A stretch of 7,509 nt of DNA from Kangiellaceae bacterium. Lineage in GTDB: Bacteria > Pseudomonadota > Gammaproteobacteria > Enterobacterales > Kangiellaceae. This document shows positions 1-6,213 of this stretch, piece by piece. The stretch spans positions 1 to 7,509 of the forward strand of contig JAUUYO010000166.1 in assembly GCA_030590405.1 (NCBI GenBank), given 5' to 3'. Below the pieces are notes generated by a model. That model had not been told where the DNA came from and searched no databases. It saw only the letters and a list, made by a program, of their open reading frames with translations. The position numbers were made by a program, and so were the translations under genes. Each line of letters begins with the position of its first letter. The stretch's first letter is position 1.

Positions 1-1
1 C

Positions 2-502
2 GGAATAATTGAAGATTTGAGGGAAATAGGTAAGGTTCACTTATACATGGGGGATTTCAAAAGAGGTATTGCATGTCTGGACAGTGTAGTGGTATTAAGT
101 GAAGGCTTGGAATCAAGTATAAAAAGCACGAAACTAGGCTCTCTTGCTGATACATATCTAACACTTTCACAGGTAAATACAGTATTGGGAAAATTTGATC
201 TGGCAGAAAGAGATTCAAGATCTGCACTTTCTATCTATAAACAGTTGAACAATGAATCCGGGGAGATGGAAAACGCCATAAGGAATGAGTTCGATATTAT
301 GCTGTTTAGCAAAGCTGAGAATTTCCTGCACCTGCTGGCGATTTTCCGGAAAGCAAACCCCGTCTGGAAAAACACCAAAGTCACCACTGCGCATGGCCAG
401 CCAATCTGGCAGCGACTGTCCACGAGCGTGTCTCACCCGCAGCTCTTTATCATCACTGATCAGTGGATGCCTGGGCAATCGACTGGCGGGAACTGCGGCT
501 AA
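2..502 (+). pseudogene. TPR-repeat protein fragment, 5' end outside window, 3' end replaced at a junction
   Basis: The frame is open from the first bases of the window (reading GIIEDLREIGKVHLYMGDF), so the true start lies upstream. The TTG at 17 is probably not a start. The segment to about 270 shows at least two degenerate tetratricopeptide-type helix pairs: one around YMGDFKRGIACLDSVVVLSE, a second around LADTYLTLSQVNTVLGKFD followed by AERDSRSALSIYKQL. TPR helices bind proteins, and fragments like this are common in cytoplasmic or sensor proteins (TPR-containing cyclases, kinases), but no output domain remains to say which. From about codon 86 (position about 272) the sequence stops looking like TPR and is simply the antisense of an oxidase gene on the other strand, ending at an accidental TAA at 500-502. 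Native content is therefore about 2-273. GC is about 38% by hand count, clearly lower than the following 360 bases. TPR call fairly sure; parent protein unknown. Confidence 0.6.
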
Positions 503-628
503 CACCTCAGCCAAACCACAATCGGCTAACGGCTTTGCCTCCCCCACCTTTTGCGCCAGAAAATCGCCTGCAGAATCTGGTAACTGCATACTATTGGCTT
601 CATCACCCCAACCGTTCCAACGTCTCAT
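215..628 (-). pseudogene. N-terminal fragment of FAD-binding oxidase, alkylglycerone-phosphate-synthase-like
   Basis: Read from the ATG at 628 the protein opens with MRRWNGWGDE, the N-terminal signature of bacterial FAD-binding oxidases related to alkyldihydroxyacetonephosphate synthase (GlcD/AGPS family, PCMH-type FAD domain). Residues 75-118 carry the start of the FAD domain: LAMRSGDFGVFPDGVCFPENRQQVQ (split here as LAMRSGDFGVFPDG then VCFPENRQQV), then SFAKQHNIELIPYG. In the family this Gly is followed by a GGTS-type loop that contacts the FAD phosphates. Here it is followed by VFHLPGF and 15 more unrelated residues to a stop at 215-217, so homology ends at about 275. Intact relatives are about 500 residues; about 118 native residues remain and no catalytic function is possible. 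A divergent AraC gene begins 171 bases away, suggesting an original regulator/oxidase pair. No strong ribosome site precedes the ATG; GGTGG lies ten bases upstream. Family call confident; exact substrate unknown. Confidence 0.72.
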
Positions 629-661
629 AATTTTTTGTCCACCCGATCAACTTAGAAATTC

Positions 662-667
662 AGTATA
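662..667 (-). promoter_or_regulatory. Possible -10 element for the truncated oxidase gene
   Basis: The minus strand reads TATACT here, 5 of 6 matches to the sigma-70 -10 consensus, about 34 bases upstream of the oxidase ATG at 628. No good -35 is seen at 16-18 bases, so this is only a weak promoter candidate. Confidence 0.25.
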
Positions 668-715
668 AAACAGAAAAACAATCAATAAAATGTCCCAAAA
701 AGACACAGTTAGGGG

Positions 716-721
716 CATAAT
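716..721 (+). promoter_or_regulatory. Possible -10 element for the AraC-family gene
   Basis: CATAAT matches the sigma-70 -10 consensus at 5 of 6 positions and lies about 79 bases upstream of the araC-type ATG. The region where a -35 should lie (about 692-699) holds TCCCAA-like sequence, a poor match, as might be expected of an activator-dependent or autoregulated promoter. A transcript from here would carry the 10-bp repeat array in its leader. Confidence 0.25.
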
Positions 722-730
722 AGGACAAGC

Positions 731-790
731 AGCCAGTAGCGAGCAATAGCGGTAAATAACCATAAATAACGATCAATAACGATCAATAAC
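731..790 (+). repeat. 10-bp degenerate tandem repeat, six units, ending at a ribosome binding site
   Basis: Six consecutive 10-base units in perfect register: agccagtagc, gagcaatagc, ggtaaataac, cataaataac, gatcaataac, gatcaataac. The last two are identical and the earlier ones increasingly diverged, so the array seems to have grown at the gene-proximal end. The next base starts the GAGGAA ribosome site of the AraC gene. Each identical unit contains GATC, the Dam methylation target. Ten bases is close to one helical turn, so any protein contacting the units would sit on one face of the DNA. Function is not known. Confidence 0.8.
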
Positions 791-796
791 GAGGAA
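791..796 (+). promoter_or_regulatory. Ribosome binding site of the AraC-family gene
   Basis: GAGGAA is followed by ATTT-type sequence and the ATG at 800, with five bases between GAGG and the start codon. It is the only clear Shine-Dalgarno in the window and it fixes the start of the AraC-family gene. It directly abuts the 10-bp repeat array. Confidence 0.75.
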
Positions 797-799
797 TTT

Positions 800-1843
800 A
801 TGCTTGAGCAAAGCCATTCAACCCCGGATTTAGGTCAGGCTTCCATTCCAGCGGTCAATCAATACCTACAACTCGCTGAAACACTGAATTTGCCGGTTGA
901 AGCAATATTACTCAACCTCAACTTATCCCCTGAGCAGCTTTCAGACAATAGTGGACACATTACAGGACTCAAGTTTCAACAGTTAATTAGTGAGCTGCTC
1001 CGCTTGTCCCAAGACCCGTTGTTTGGCTTACACACTGCGCAATTTGTTCAGCCAGGCTCCTACAGCGTACTCGGTTATATCAGCATGAATTGCGAAACCC
1101 TGGGTGAAGCAATCAGCAAAATTCAACCCTTTGAAAAATTGGTGGGCGACATGGGGACTTCGACCTTTGAAAAATATGGAGATGATTTTAAAATCAGTTG
1201 GCGCTGCGGGTTTTCCGATCCATTAGTCCGCCGACATATGGTGGATAACTGCCTTGCTTCCTGGCTAACCTTTGCTCGTTATTTGTGTGACCAACCCAGT
1301 AATCCGAGCAATCCGAGTAAAGTGTGGTTGACCCGCCAAACGCCGGATCGTTTAGAACAACAGGAATATCAAAAATTATTTGCTTGTCCGGTGTTATTTA
1401 ATCAGGCAAGTGATAGTATTTTGTTTTCGGAGGCGATGCTTGCCCTGCCGCTGAATAAAGGCAATAAACAATTATTATCCACTCTGGAAGCTCATGCCAA
1501 AGAGCTAATTGATAATCTTTCACAAGAGCAGGATGTTGTTTCTCAGGTAGAATATTTGATCAAGCTGAATTTAGAAACAGGCCATTTTACTCAGCAAGCA
1601 ATTGCCAAATTAATAGGGATCGGCAGTAAGACCTTGCAACGGCGATTGACAGCAGAAAATACCGGTTTTCAATCCGTGTTAGATCGGGTTCGGTTGCGCC
1701 AAGTTAACCAACTACTACTCAACACCGCGCTTAACTTGACTCAAATCGGAATAAAATTGGGGTTTGAAGAGCCGCGCTCTTTTTATCGCTGGTTTAAAAA
1801 ACTCACCGGGCAAACGCCAGGTGAGTATCGAAAAAGCTTATAA
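800..1843 (+). CDS. AraC-family transcriptional regulator (arabinose_bd-type N-terminus)
   Basis: A 347-residue DNA-binding regulator of full normal length for the AraC/OruR/ArgR-type group. Residues about 25-210 match the arabinose_bd-like effector/dimerisation fold, with the typical PLFGLHTAQFVQPGSYSVLGY stretch (the conserved 'G.ps.pGsyg.lgya' region, residues 73-93). Residues about 262-345 form the double helix-turn-helix DNA-binding domain: first HTH TQQAIAKLIGIGSKTLQRRL, second HTH LTQIGIKLGFEEPRSFYRWF, then the family-typical TGQTPGEYR tail. The start is set by GAGGAA five bases upstream. The gene is divergent from a truncated FAD oxidase whose promoter region it shares, so it probably regulated that oxidase and perhaps itself; the effector is unknown. 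A small 9-bp duplication (1301-1318, aatccgag twice) encodes an SNPSNPS run in the effector domain. The gene ends 9 bases before the convergent glycosyltransferase and its last codons double as that gene's terminator. Family assignment is secure. Confidence 0.93.
   Translation: MLEQSHSTPDLGQASIPAVNQYLQLAETLNLPVEAILLNLNLSPEQLSDNSGHITGLKFQQLISELLRLSQDPLFGLHTAQFVQPGSYSVLGYISMNCETLGEAISKIQPFEKLVGDMGTSTFEKYGDDFKISWRCGFSDPLVRRHMVDNCLASWLTFARYLCDQPSNPSNPSKVWLTRQTPDRLEQQEYQKLFACPVLFNQASDSILFSEAMLALPLNKGNKQLLSTLEAHAKELIDNLSQEQDVVSQVEYLIKLNLETGHFTQQAIAKLIGIGSKTLQRRLTAENTGFQSVLDRVRLRQVNQLLLNTALNLTQIGIKLGFEEPRSFYRWFKKLTGQTPGEYRKSL
1796..1826 (-). terminator. Intrinsic terminator of the GT2 gene, embedded in the araC coding end
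   Basis: On the minus strand ACTCACC pairs perfectly with GGTGAGT (7 bp; 1826-1820 with 1807-1801). After one mismatch, GGC pairs with GCC around a GTTT tetraloop, and the stem is followed at once by a run of T (TTTTTT, 1801-1796). It lies 27 bases past the glycosyltransferase stop at 1853. The same bases encode the conserved LTGQTPGEY tail of the AraC protein on +, where no U-tract follows, so it should act only for minus-strand transcription. Confidence 0.8.
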
Positions 1844-1852
1844 AGTAACAGC

Positions 1853-3268
1853 TCAGGAATGATCCACTTGTCTCGCAACGCTACGACTAATAATTCCCAC
1901 TCGCGCCCAGGTTTGCCACTCCAGATTTTCTCGTTTAATCAAACGATGCAAACTGCGGCAAAGCGCCTGAAACTCCACTAAATCGATCACGTAAAGCATT
2001 AACCAGGCCACAGGCGCGAGTAGTAATAAATTACTATGAAACTTCATTTTAGGGTCAAATAAAATCTGCAAAGTGATAATGCTAGAGACAAAACAAATCA
2101 TAAAGGCCAACGGCATATAGTCACCAGTATAAATCGTATAACCATAAAAAACGGTCAATAAGATCGCTTCCAAAAACAACGCTAATTCAGCGTAAATGGC
2201 TACCGGCAGCACCAGACAACTTAAATAAGGGTGATGTTTTTTCGACAGACTAAAAAATAAAGAACGGTGTTTTATATAGGTTAATAACCGCCCGAATTTC
2301 CAGCGCAGCCTTTGTGAACATAAACATTTCCACTCGGACGGACCTTCGGTATAAACCACCGCATCAGCGGCATAGCGAGTGGTATAACCCAGCGCTAACA
2401 GACGGGTCGAAAGCTCGACATCTTCGGTGATAATATTTTCATCAAATCCGCCAGCGTCTTGCAAAATAGTTTTACGATATGCCGCAGCTGCGCCGCCAAT
2501 AATATGCACCGAATTAAAGTTAGAATCGGCCCGTTTAAACCAGAAACCGTGTAAATATTCCAATTGTTGAAGCAGCTCGATTGGTTTTTTTCGATTGGCA
2601 ACCACCACGTTACCCGCCACAGCGGCCACTTTGTCATCGGTAAATCGCTTGACCATATTAACGATCATCTGGTTGTCCATCACGCTATCCGCGTCAACCG
2701 TCAGGATAATTTCACCACTGGCAATCCGCAATCCTTGATTAAGCGCTTTGGCTTTGCCGCCGTTGGGCAGTTTTAAATACTTAATGACCGCTACGTTTAC
2801 ATCGGTTGGTGAATGTTCCTGCTCGTAACGCTGGATAAACTTTGACACCAGCTGATGAGTTTCATCGGTTGAACCATCGTTAATAACGATAATTTCCAGT
2901 TCAGGATAATTGGTATTGATCACCGAGTTGAGGGTTTTCAAAATCCCTACCTCTTCATTATAGGCCGGAATGAGGACCGAGACTTTGGTCACATCAAAGA
3001 GGTTGAGATTGGTTGTACGGCACTTTTCGACCACGGAATAAAAAGGCGCAGTGGTCACCTGAATCAAATACTTAAATAAAATAGGAGAAAGCAAAATAAA
3101 CATGATGAAGCGAGCATTGGTAAAGCTTTCGTTTGGTTGAGATTCGCCAAACGTGGCAAAATGCATCACCGTCAAGGTCACAAAATAAAACAAACAAAGG
3201 ATCACGCCGCATTGCAGTAGTGGTTTAATAGGTCGAGTCATCAGATTATCAGGCCCCCAAACCTCCAT
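1853..3268 (-). CDS. Membrane family 2 glycosyltransferase, PgaC/hyaluronan-synthase-like
   Basis: A 471-residue processive-type GT2 enzyme expected to polymerise a beta-linked sugar from a nucleotide sugar at the inner membrane and export it. Two N-terminal membrane segments (about 16-38 and 52-70) precede a cytoplasmic GT-A domain starting VSVLIPAYNEE (97-106). All the key motifs are present: INDGSTDE (129-136), the metal-binding DAD (192-194, in TVDADS), the TED catalytic-base motif (281-283) and QRLRW (319-323, the QxxRW polymer-binding motif). Three or so C-terminal segments follow (about 348-374, 383-403, 410-430). It resembles poly-beta-1,6-GlcNAc synthase most, but no pgaA, pgaB or pgaD partner is in the window, so the sugar cannot be assigned. 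The ATG at 3268 directly follows an in-frame TAG, so it is the most upstream start possible; it lacks a clear ribosome site, and ATG 3241 (MTRPIKPLL) is an alternative. It lies 177 bases downstream of a same-strand phosphoglycerol transferase and has its own terminator. Confidence 0.9.
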   Translation of the reverse strand: MEVWGPDNLMTRPIKPLLQCGVILCLFYFVTLTVMHFATFGESQPNESFTNARFIMFILLSPILFKYLIQVTTAPFYSVVEKCRTTNLNLFDVTKVSVLIPAYNEEVGILKTLNSVINTNYPELEIIVINDGSTDETHQLVSKFIQRYEQEHSPTDVNVAVIKYLKLPNGGKAKALNQGLRIASGEIILTVDADSVMDNQMIVNMVKRFTDDKVAAVAGNVVVANRKKPIELLQQLEYLHGFWFKRADSNFNSVHIIGGAAAAYRKTILQDAGGFDENIITEDVELSTRLLALGYTTRYAADAVVYTEGPSEWKCLCSQRLRWKFGRLLTYIKHRSLFFSLSKKHHPYLSCLVLPVAIYAELALFLEAILLTVFYGYTIYTGDYMPLAFMICFVSSIITLQILFDPKMKFHSNLLLLAPVAWLMLYVIDLVEFQALCRSLHRLIKRENLEWQTWARVGIISRSVARQVDHS

Positions 3269-3311
3269 CTATCCGTGAATGTTAGACATCTTTTTATTTT
3301 TAAGGTCGCGG

Positions 3312-3339
3312 ATTATGCCATTTTTTGTGCAAAAAACAA
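3312..3339 (-). promoter_or_regulatory. Possible sigma-70 promoter for the GT2 gene
   Basis: On the minus strand TTGTTT (3339-3334) and CATAAT (3317-3312) are separated by 16 bases; the -10 matches consensus at 5 of 6 positions. Transcription would begin near 3305, about 37 bases before the first possible start of the glycosyltransferase. It would allow that gene to be expressed separately from the phosphoglycerol transferase upstream, between which no clear terminator is seen. Confidence 0.35.
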
Positions 3340-3445
3340 ACATTCTTACAATTATTGGAGGAAGCGATTGGTAAAAATGAGGACTGGTTCCGGGCTTTTC
3401 GCTTATTGGCACCCGCTCACCACGCTCTGTCAGCTAAATATTTTT

Positions 3446-5098
3446 CTACAAATCTAGACTTTCGGACAACGCCCTAAAATAGAGTCTTTCCATATCAGCA
3501 TCTTGCAGATTTCGATTGATCACTTTTTCGGTCAATAGATCCCAAATAAACCAGGGGATTTGATAAAGGCTTTTACCTGATACATCGACGGCTTGTCCCT
3601 GGTTGATAAATAATGCAATATTAACTTTATTATTCAATCGATAAGTAGTTTTTTGGCCGAGTATTGAAGGCAAATGATCGCTGGTAATATAAATAATGGC
3701 ATTTTTATCGAGTGTGATAAGTGCCTGTAAATATTTTGCAATCGCTTTGGTTCGGTAATAGAACTGATTGGATATTCGTCTAAGGCGGTCGTCTTCATGT
3801 TCGACCTTGATCACATCGGGACGTTTAAATTCATCTCTGGCAAAAGGCAAATGTCCGTACATGCCAAGCACATAATTAAATATCGGGCCGTTATTTTTTG
3901 TCAGAGCCTGTTTTACTTTTTTTAAATTTTGCTGCAACAAATCACCGTCGAATAAGGGGCCGTTATCTGGCAAACCACTTGAATCTCTATCGTCTTGCAA
4001 ATATTCAATATCTGTAAATCCAAGACTTTGGTAAGCGAGCCTTGAATTAAAAAAGCTGGAGCTAGGGGCAATCGTGGCAATTGAACGGTAATGATTTTTT
4101 CCCAGGTGGCGAACAAAACTATTGATACTACCGCCCTTCATCACATTAAATTCAATTTGATTCACTTTGGATAAAGCTCTTAACCCGGTTAACAATTCAA
4201 ATTCTGCCTGCGCCGTACCGCCGCCATAAATGGGTGAAATAACATGGGAAAAGTCTTTATCCTGATTTAGGTAAGGCATCAATTCACTGGCCAAAATTGC
4301 ATGTTCAAACTTAAGTTGTTGAATTAACCTTGGATCGATAAAACTCTCCAGCACAATCATATGAATATTTTGCGGCTTTGTGACAACTCCGGAATAAAGT
4401 TGCTCATGAAGATTGACAGCTGATTGATTTAAACTAATTTTCGCTAATTTTTTTTGATTGAGGCGCTCCTGATTTGAATAATAAATAAAACTGGAAAACT
4501 TGCCATTTTCTCTTAAGGTATCTTCCTCAGACCAAACCGTATAATGAAATTGTTGTGCATGAAACTGGTTAAACATCTCGCTCGATACGAAAAATAGTAA
4601 CAAGCTTACCAAGACTGCTCTAACCGTCAGGGAGTTGAGCATTTGTTTTTTCGAGCAGACTTTTCTCACACTATAAATAAGCCCCCAGATAGACAAAGGG
4701 ATCAATCCGACAAATAAAAAGAGACTCAACGCCAACCCTGCTGAAAATTGAAATACGGTGTTGTAGTTTTGAAAGTCTGAAAAATGTGGCGAGCGCCCCA
4801 TATAGTTAAAAAAACCGTCGACTAATCCATACAAAACCAGAACCGGTACAATTGGAAGAAAATAGCGAAACAGTGGGTTCTTGATCGATGGAAAAAAGAA
4901 AAGTGCTGAAACAAACACCGCAAAAGGAATTTCAACATAATAAATTAAATCATTAAACAGACTAATACCACTACCGAGTTTCACCCACTTATGAGAAGTA
5001 TCAATATAAAAATAAATTGATAAATAGCTGATCATTAGAAAAATCAGAATGCTAATTAAATGATTTGAAAGGCTGTTTTTCAATAGACTAAAAGCCAA
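3446..5098 (-). CDS. LtaS/OpgB-like phosphoglycerol transferase, alkaline phosphatase (sulfatase) superfamily membrane protein
   Basis: A 550-residue protein with the layout of lipoteichoic-acid synthase and OpgB-type enzymes: about five N-terminal membrane segments (near 13-31, 54-70, 78-98, 117-141, 160-173), a linker, then a periplasmic sulfatase-fold domain from about 243. Catalytic landmarks are recognisable: the metal-ligand Glu in IVLESF (E251), the nucleophile Thr in YGGGTAQAEFELLTGL (T295), His in MYGHLPF (H416) and the Asp-His pair in TSDHLPS (D474, H475). Family members move phosphoglycerol from phosphatidylglycerol, or phosphoethanolamine from its lipid, onto an acceptor in the periplasm; RSPHFSDFQ after TM3 recalls the OpgB group. 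The acceptor is unknown. The start is TTG at 5098: an in-frame TGA lies 15 bases upstream, and the only other nearby start is TTG at 5083. No ribosome site is visible. The downstream same-strand GT2 gene suggests the acceptor could be its glycan. Superfamily secure; donor and acceptor inferred. Confidence 0.85.
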   Translation of the reverse strand: MAFSLLKNSLSNHLISILIFLMISYLSIYFYIDTSHKWVKLGSGISLFNDLIYYVEIPFAVFVSALFFFPSIKNPLFRYFLPIVPVLVLYGLVDGFFNYMGRSPHFSDFQNYNTVFQFSAGLALSLFLFVGLIPLSIWGLIYSVRKVCSKKQMLNSLTVRAVLVSLLLFFVSSEMFNQFHAQQFHYTVWSEEDTLRENGKFSSFIYYSNQERLNQKKLAKISLNQSAVNLHEQLYSGVVTKPQNIHMIVLESFIDPRLIQQLKFEHAILASELMPYLNQDKDFSHVISPIYGGGTAQAEFELLTGLRALSKVNQIEFNVMKGGSINSFVRHLGKNHYRSIATIAPSSSFFNSRLAYQSLGFTDIEYLQDDRDSSGLPDNGPLFDGDLLQQNLKKVKQALTKNNGPIFNYVLGMYGHLPFARDEFKRPDVIKVEHEDDRLRRISNQFYYRTKAIAKYLQALITLDKNAIIYITSDHLPSILGQKTTYRLNNKVNIALFINQGQAVDVSGKSLYQIPWFIWDLLTEKVINRNLQDADMERLYFRALSESLDL

Positions 5099-5113
5099 TG
5101 GAATTGGAATTGG
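5097..5113. repeat. Short 6-bp tandem repeat at the phosphoglycerol transferase start
   Basis: GGAATT repeats two and a half times (tggaattggaattgg on +), immediately upstream of the TTG start on the minus strand, where it reads CCAATT-type units and occupies the place where a ribosome site would be expected. Unit length is a multiple of three, so copy change would not shift frame. Function not evident. Confidence 0.5.
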
Positions 5114-5193
5114 TCACTATAGCTGGATAATCGACAAATTGCTATATTGGGGCTTGTATTAGTGAGACCTGTTATTCAATCAGAACAAAAAAT

Positions 5194-5223
5194 TTAACTT
5201 TTTCGCTATCTATTGGCTATACT
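5194..5223 (+). promoter_or_regulatory. Possible sigma-70 promoter for the solute-binding protein gene
   Basis: TTAACT (5194-5199) and TATACT (5218-5223) lie 18 bases apart, matching the consensus hexamers at 4 and 5 of 6 positions. A start near 5230 would give a leader of about 29 bases. A second TATAAG at 5224-5229 overlaps. The spacer contains TTTCGCTATCTAT, which recurs upstream of the next gene. Confidence 0.35.
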
Positions 5224-5258
5224 TATAAGATTATTAGCCTTATGTCTTCACAATTTCC

Positions 5259-6083
5259 ATGTTGAAAACTCACCGCCTGGTCAAACAGAAAAAATCACTC
5301 ACCAGCTTGATCATTTTGTGTACTCTGCTGCTTAGCTTTCAATTGCTTGCTGAAACACTTGATCAAACAACAACAAAACTTCCCAATCAGCCCAATTGCC
5401 ACCTTAAAATGGGATGGGTTTTATGGCCCCCTTATCAGTATCTCAACCATGCTGGAGAGTTCACCGGCTTACAGGCAACACTATTTAAAAATATTGCTAA
5501 ACAAGCCAACTGTCAGCTGACCTTTATTCAGGGTGACTGGCCAACTATCCTGTCTGGTATAAAAGCCGGAACCATCGATATGATGGGAGATACAACGGTC
5601 ACTCCAGCCAGACAAAAATTCGCCTATTTTTCATCCCCTTATCGGCCAGAAATTTTGGCTCTGTACGTCACTAAAGACAAACTAAAACAATATCCCAACG
5701 GTACATTAAAAGAGTTAATGCAAAAAGGCTTTCGGACGGCGTTAATCAAAGATAATTACTATGGTGAGAGCATCGAGTCACTAAAAAAAAATCCCCAACT
5801 TAAAGGTTTATTCCACCTTTTTAATCATAGTCATGATAGCTACCATGCATTAATCCAGGGGCAGATCGATGGTTTGTTCGACGATCCAATGGTTCATACT
5901 TACACGATGTATTTATTGGGGTATGAAAAGCTTCTGATACGTCATCAGGTCATCGTTTCAAATGTTAGTGTATCTTTGATGTTTAGTAAAAAATCCGTCA
6001 ACCATCAAACGGTTGAACGTTTTAACACTGCAATAGAAAAAGTCAAACAGACGGTCGAATACCAAAAGCATTGGAACTGGTAA
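5259..6083 (+). CDS. Periplasmic solute-binding protein, family 3 (SBP_bac_3), orphan
   Basis: A 274-residue exported protein of the amino-acid-type periplasmic binding family. Residues 1-31 form a Sec signal: a basic start (KTHRLVKQKK), a hydrophobic core (LTSLIILCTLLLSFQL) and likely cleavage after LLA (before ETLDQ). The mature part shows the family pattern: MGWVLWPPYQY, GEFTGLQATLFKNIAKQ (67-82), GDWPTILSGIKAGTIDMMGD (92-111), TPARQKFAYFSSPYRPE (115-131, the 'T.eR...v.FS.PY' motif whose Arg usually binds the ligand carboxylate), then the second lobe and IDGLFDDP (203-210). Cys47 and Cys85 could form a disulfide. No permease or ATPase is adjacent, so it is either an orphan feeding a distant transporter or a sensor-type binding protein; in marine gammaproteobacteria many such singletons exist. 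The ATG at 5259 gives a complete signal peptide but has no Shine-Dalgarno. Ligand unknown. Confidence 0.88.
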   Translation: MLKTHRLVKQKKSLTSLIILCTLLLSFQLLAETLDQTTTKLPNQPNCHLKMGWVLWPPYQYLNHAGEFTGLQATLFKNIAKQANCQLTFIQGDWPTILSGIKAGTIDMMGDTTVTPARQKFAYFSSPYRPEILALYVTKDKLKQYPNGTLKELMQKGFRTALIKDNYYGESIESLKKNPQLKGLFHLFNHSHDSYHALIQGQIDGLFDDPMVHTYTMYLLGYEKLLIRHQVIVSNVSVSLMFSKKSVNHQTVERFNTAIEKVKQTVEYQKHWNW

Positions 6084-6093
6084 ATGTTGCTTT

Positions 6094-6103
6094 ATTCTAG
6101 AAT
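6094..6103. repeat. 10-bp palindrome after the solute-binding gene
   Basis: ATTCTAGAAT is a perfect 10-base palindrome 11 bases past the solute-binding protein stop. It has no loop or following T run, so it is not a terminator. A protein-binding role is possible but unsupported. Confidence 0.3.
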
Positions 6104-6111
6104 TATGCGCC

Positions 6112-6139
6112 TTTGTAAATGATTTCGCTCATCTATACT
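6112..6139 (+). promoter_or_regulatory. Possible promoter of the membrane protein gene at 6214
   Basis: TTTGTA (6112-6117) and TATACT (6134-6139) are 16 bases apart; the -10 matches consensus at 5 of 6 positions, the -35 poorly. A transcript would start near 6146 and have a leader of about 68 bases. The element TTTCGCTCATCTAT at 6123-6136 resembles one in the promoter spacer of the preceding gene. Confidence 0.3.
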
Positions 6140-6213
6140 CAATTCAAACCAATTTCAGTAGAATAACGACCTATCTTGTAAATTCATTTTAATCCGGGTC
6201 TGTTTATCCATTT

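Noticed and set aside
255..285. Integron attC or transposon end at the gene junction
   Set aside because: No core-site GTTRRRY pair, inverted repeat or target duplication can be seen around the join.
285..668. Open + frame opposite the oxidase fragment
   Set aside because: It is antisense to the recognisable FAD-oxidase N-terminus and has no family features of its own.
731..790. CRISPR-like array
   Set aside because: Units are only ten bases and contiguous, with no spacers.
2395..2776. Open frames on both strands inside the glycosyltransferase gene
   Set aside because: They overlap the region encoding the catalytic GT-A domain with all motifs intact; they are shadows.
3385..3445. Intrinsic terminator after the phosphoglycerol transferase (CGGG/CCCG pairing)
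   Set aside because: The stem is about four or five bases with a 16-base loop and no adjacent T run, so it is too weak to call.
3275..3457. Possible 60-residue + gene in the gap between the two minus-strand envelope genes
   Set aside because: GTG start without ribosome site, no recognisable features, and it overlaps the glycosyltransferase promoter candidate and the end of the transferase gene.
3922..4116. Small minus-strand frame inside the phosphoglycerol transferase
   Set aside because: Out of frame with the conserved sulfatase domain and lacking any start signal.
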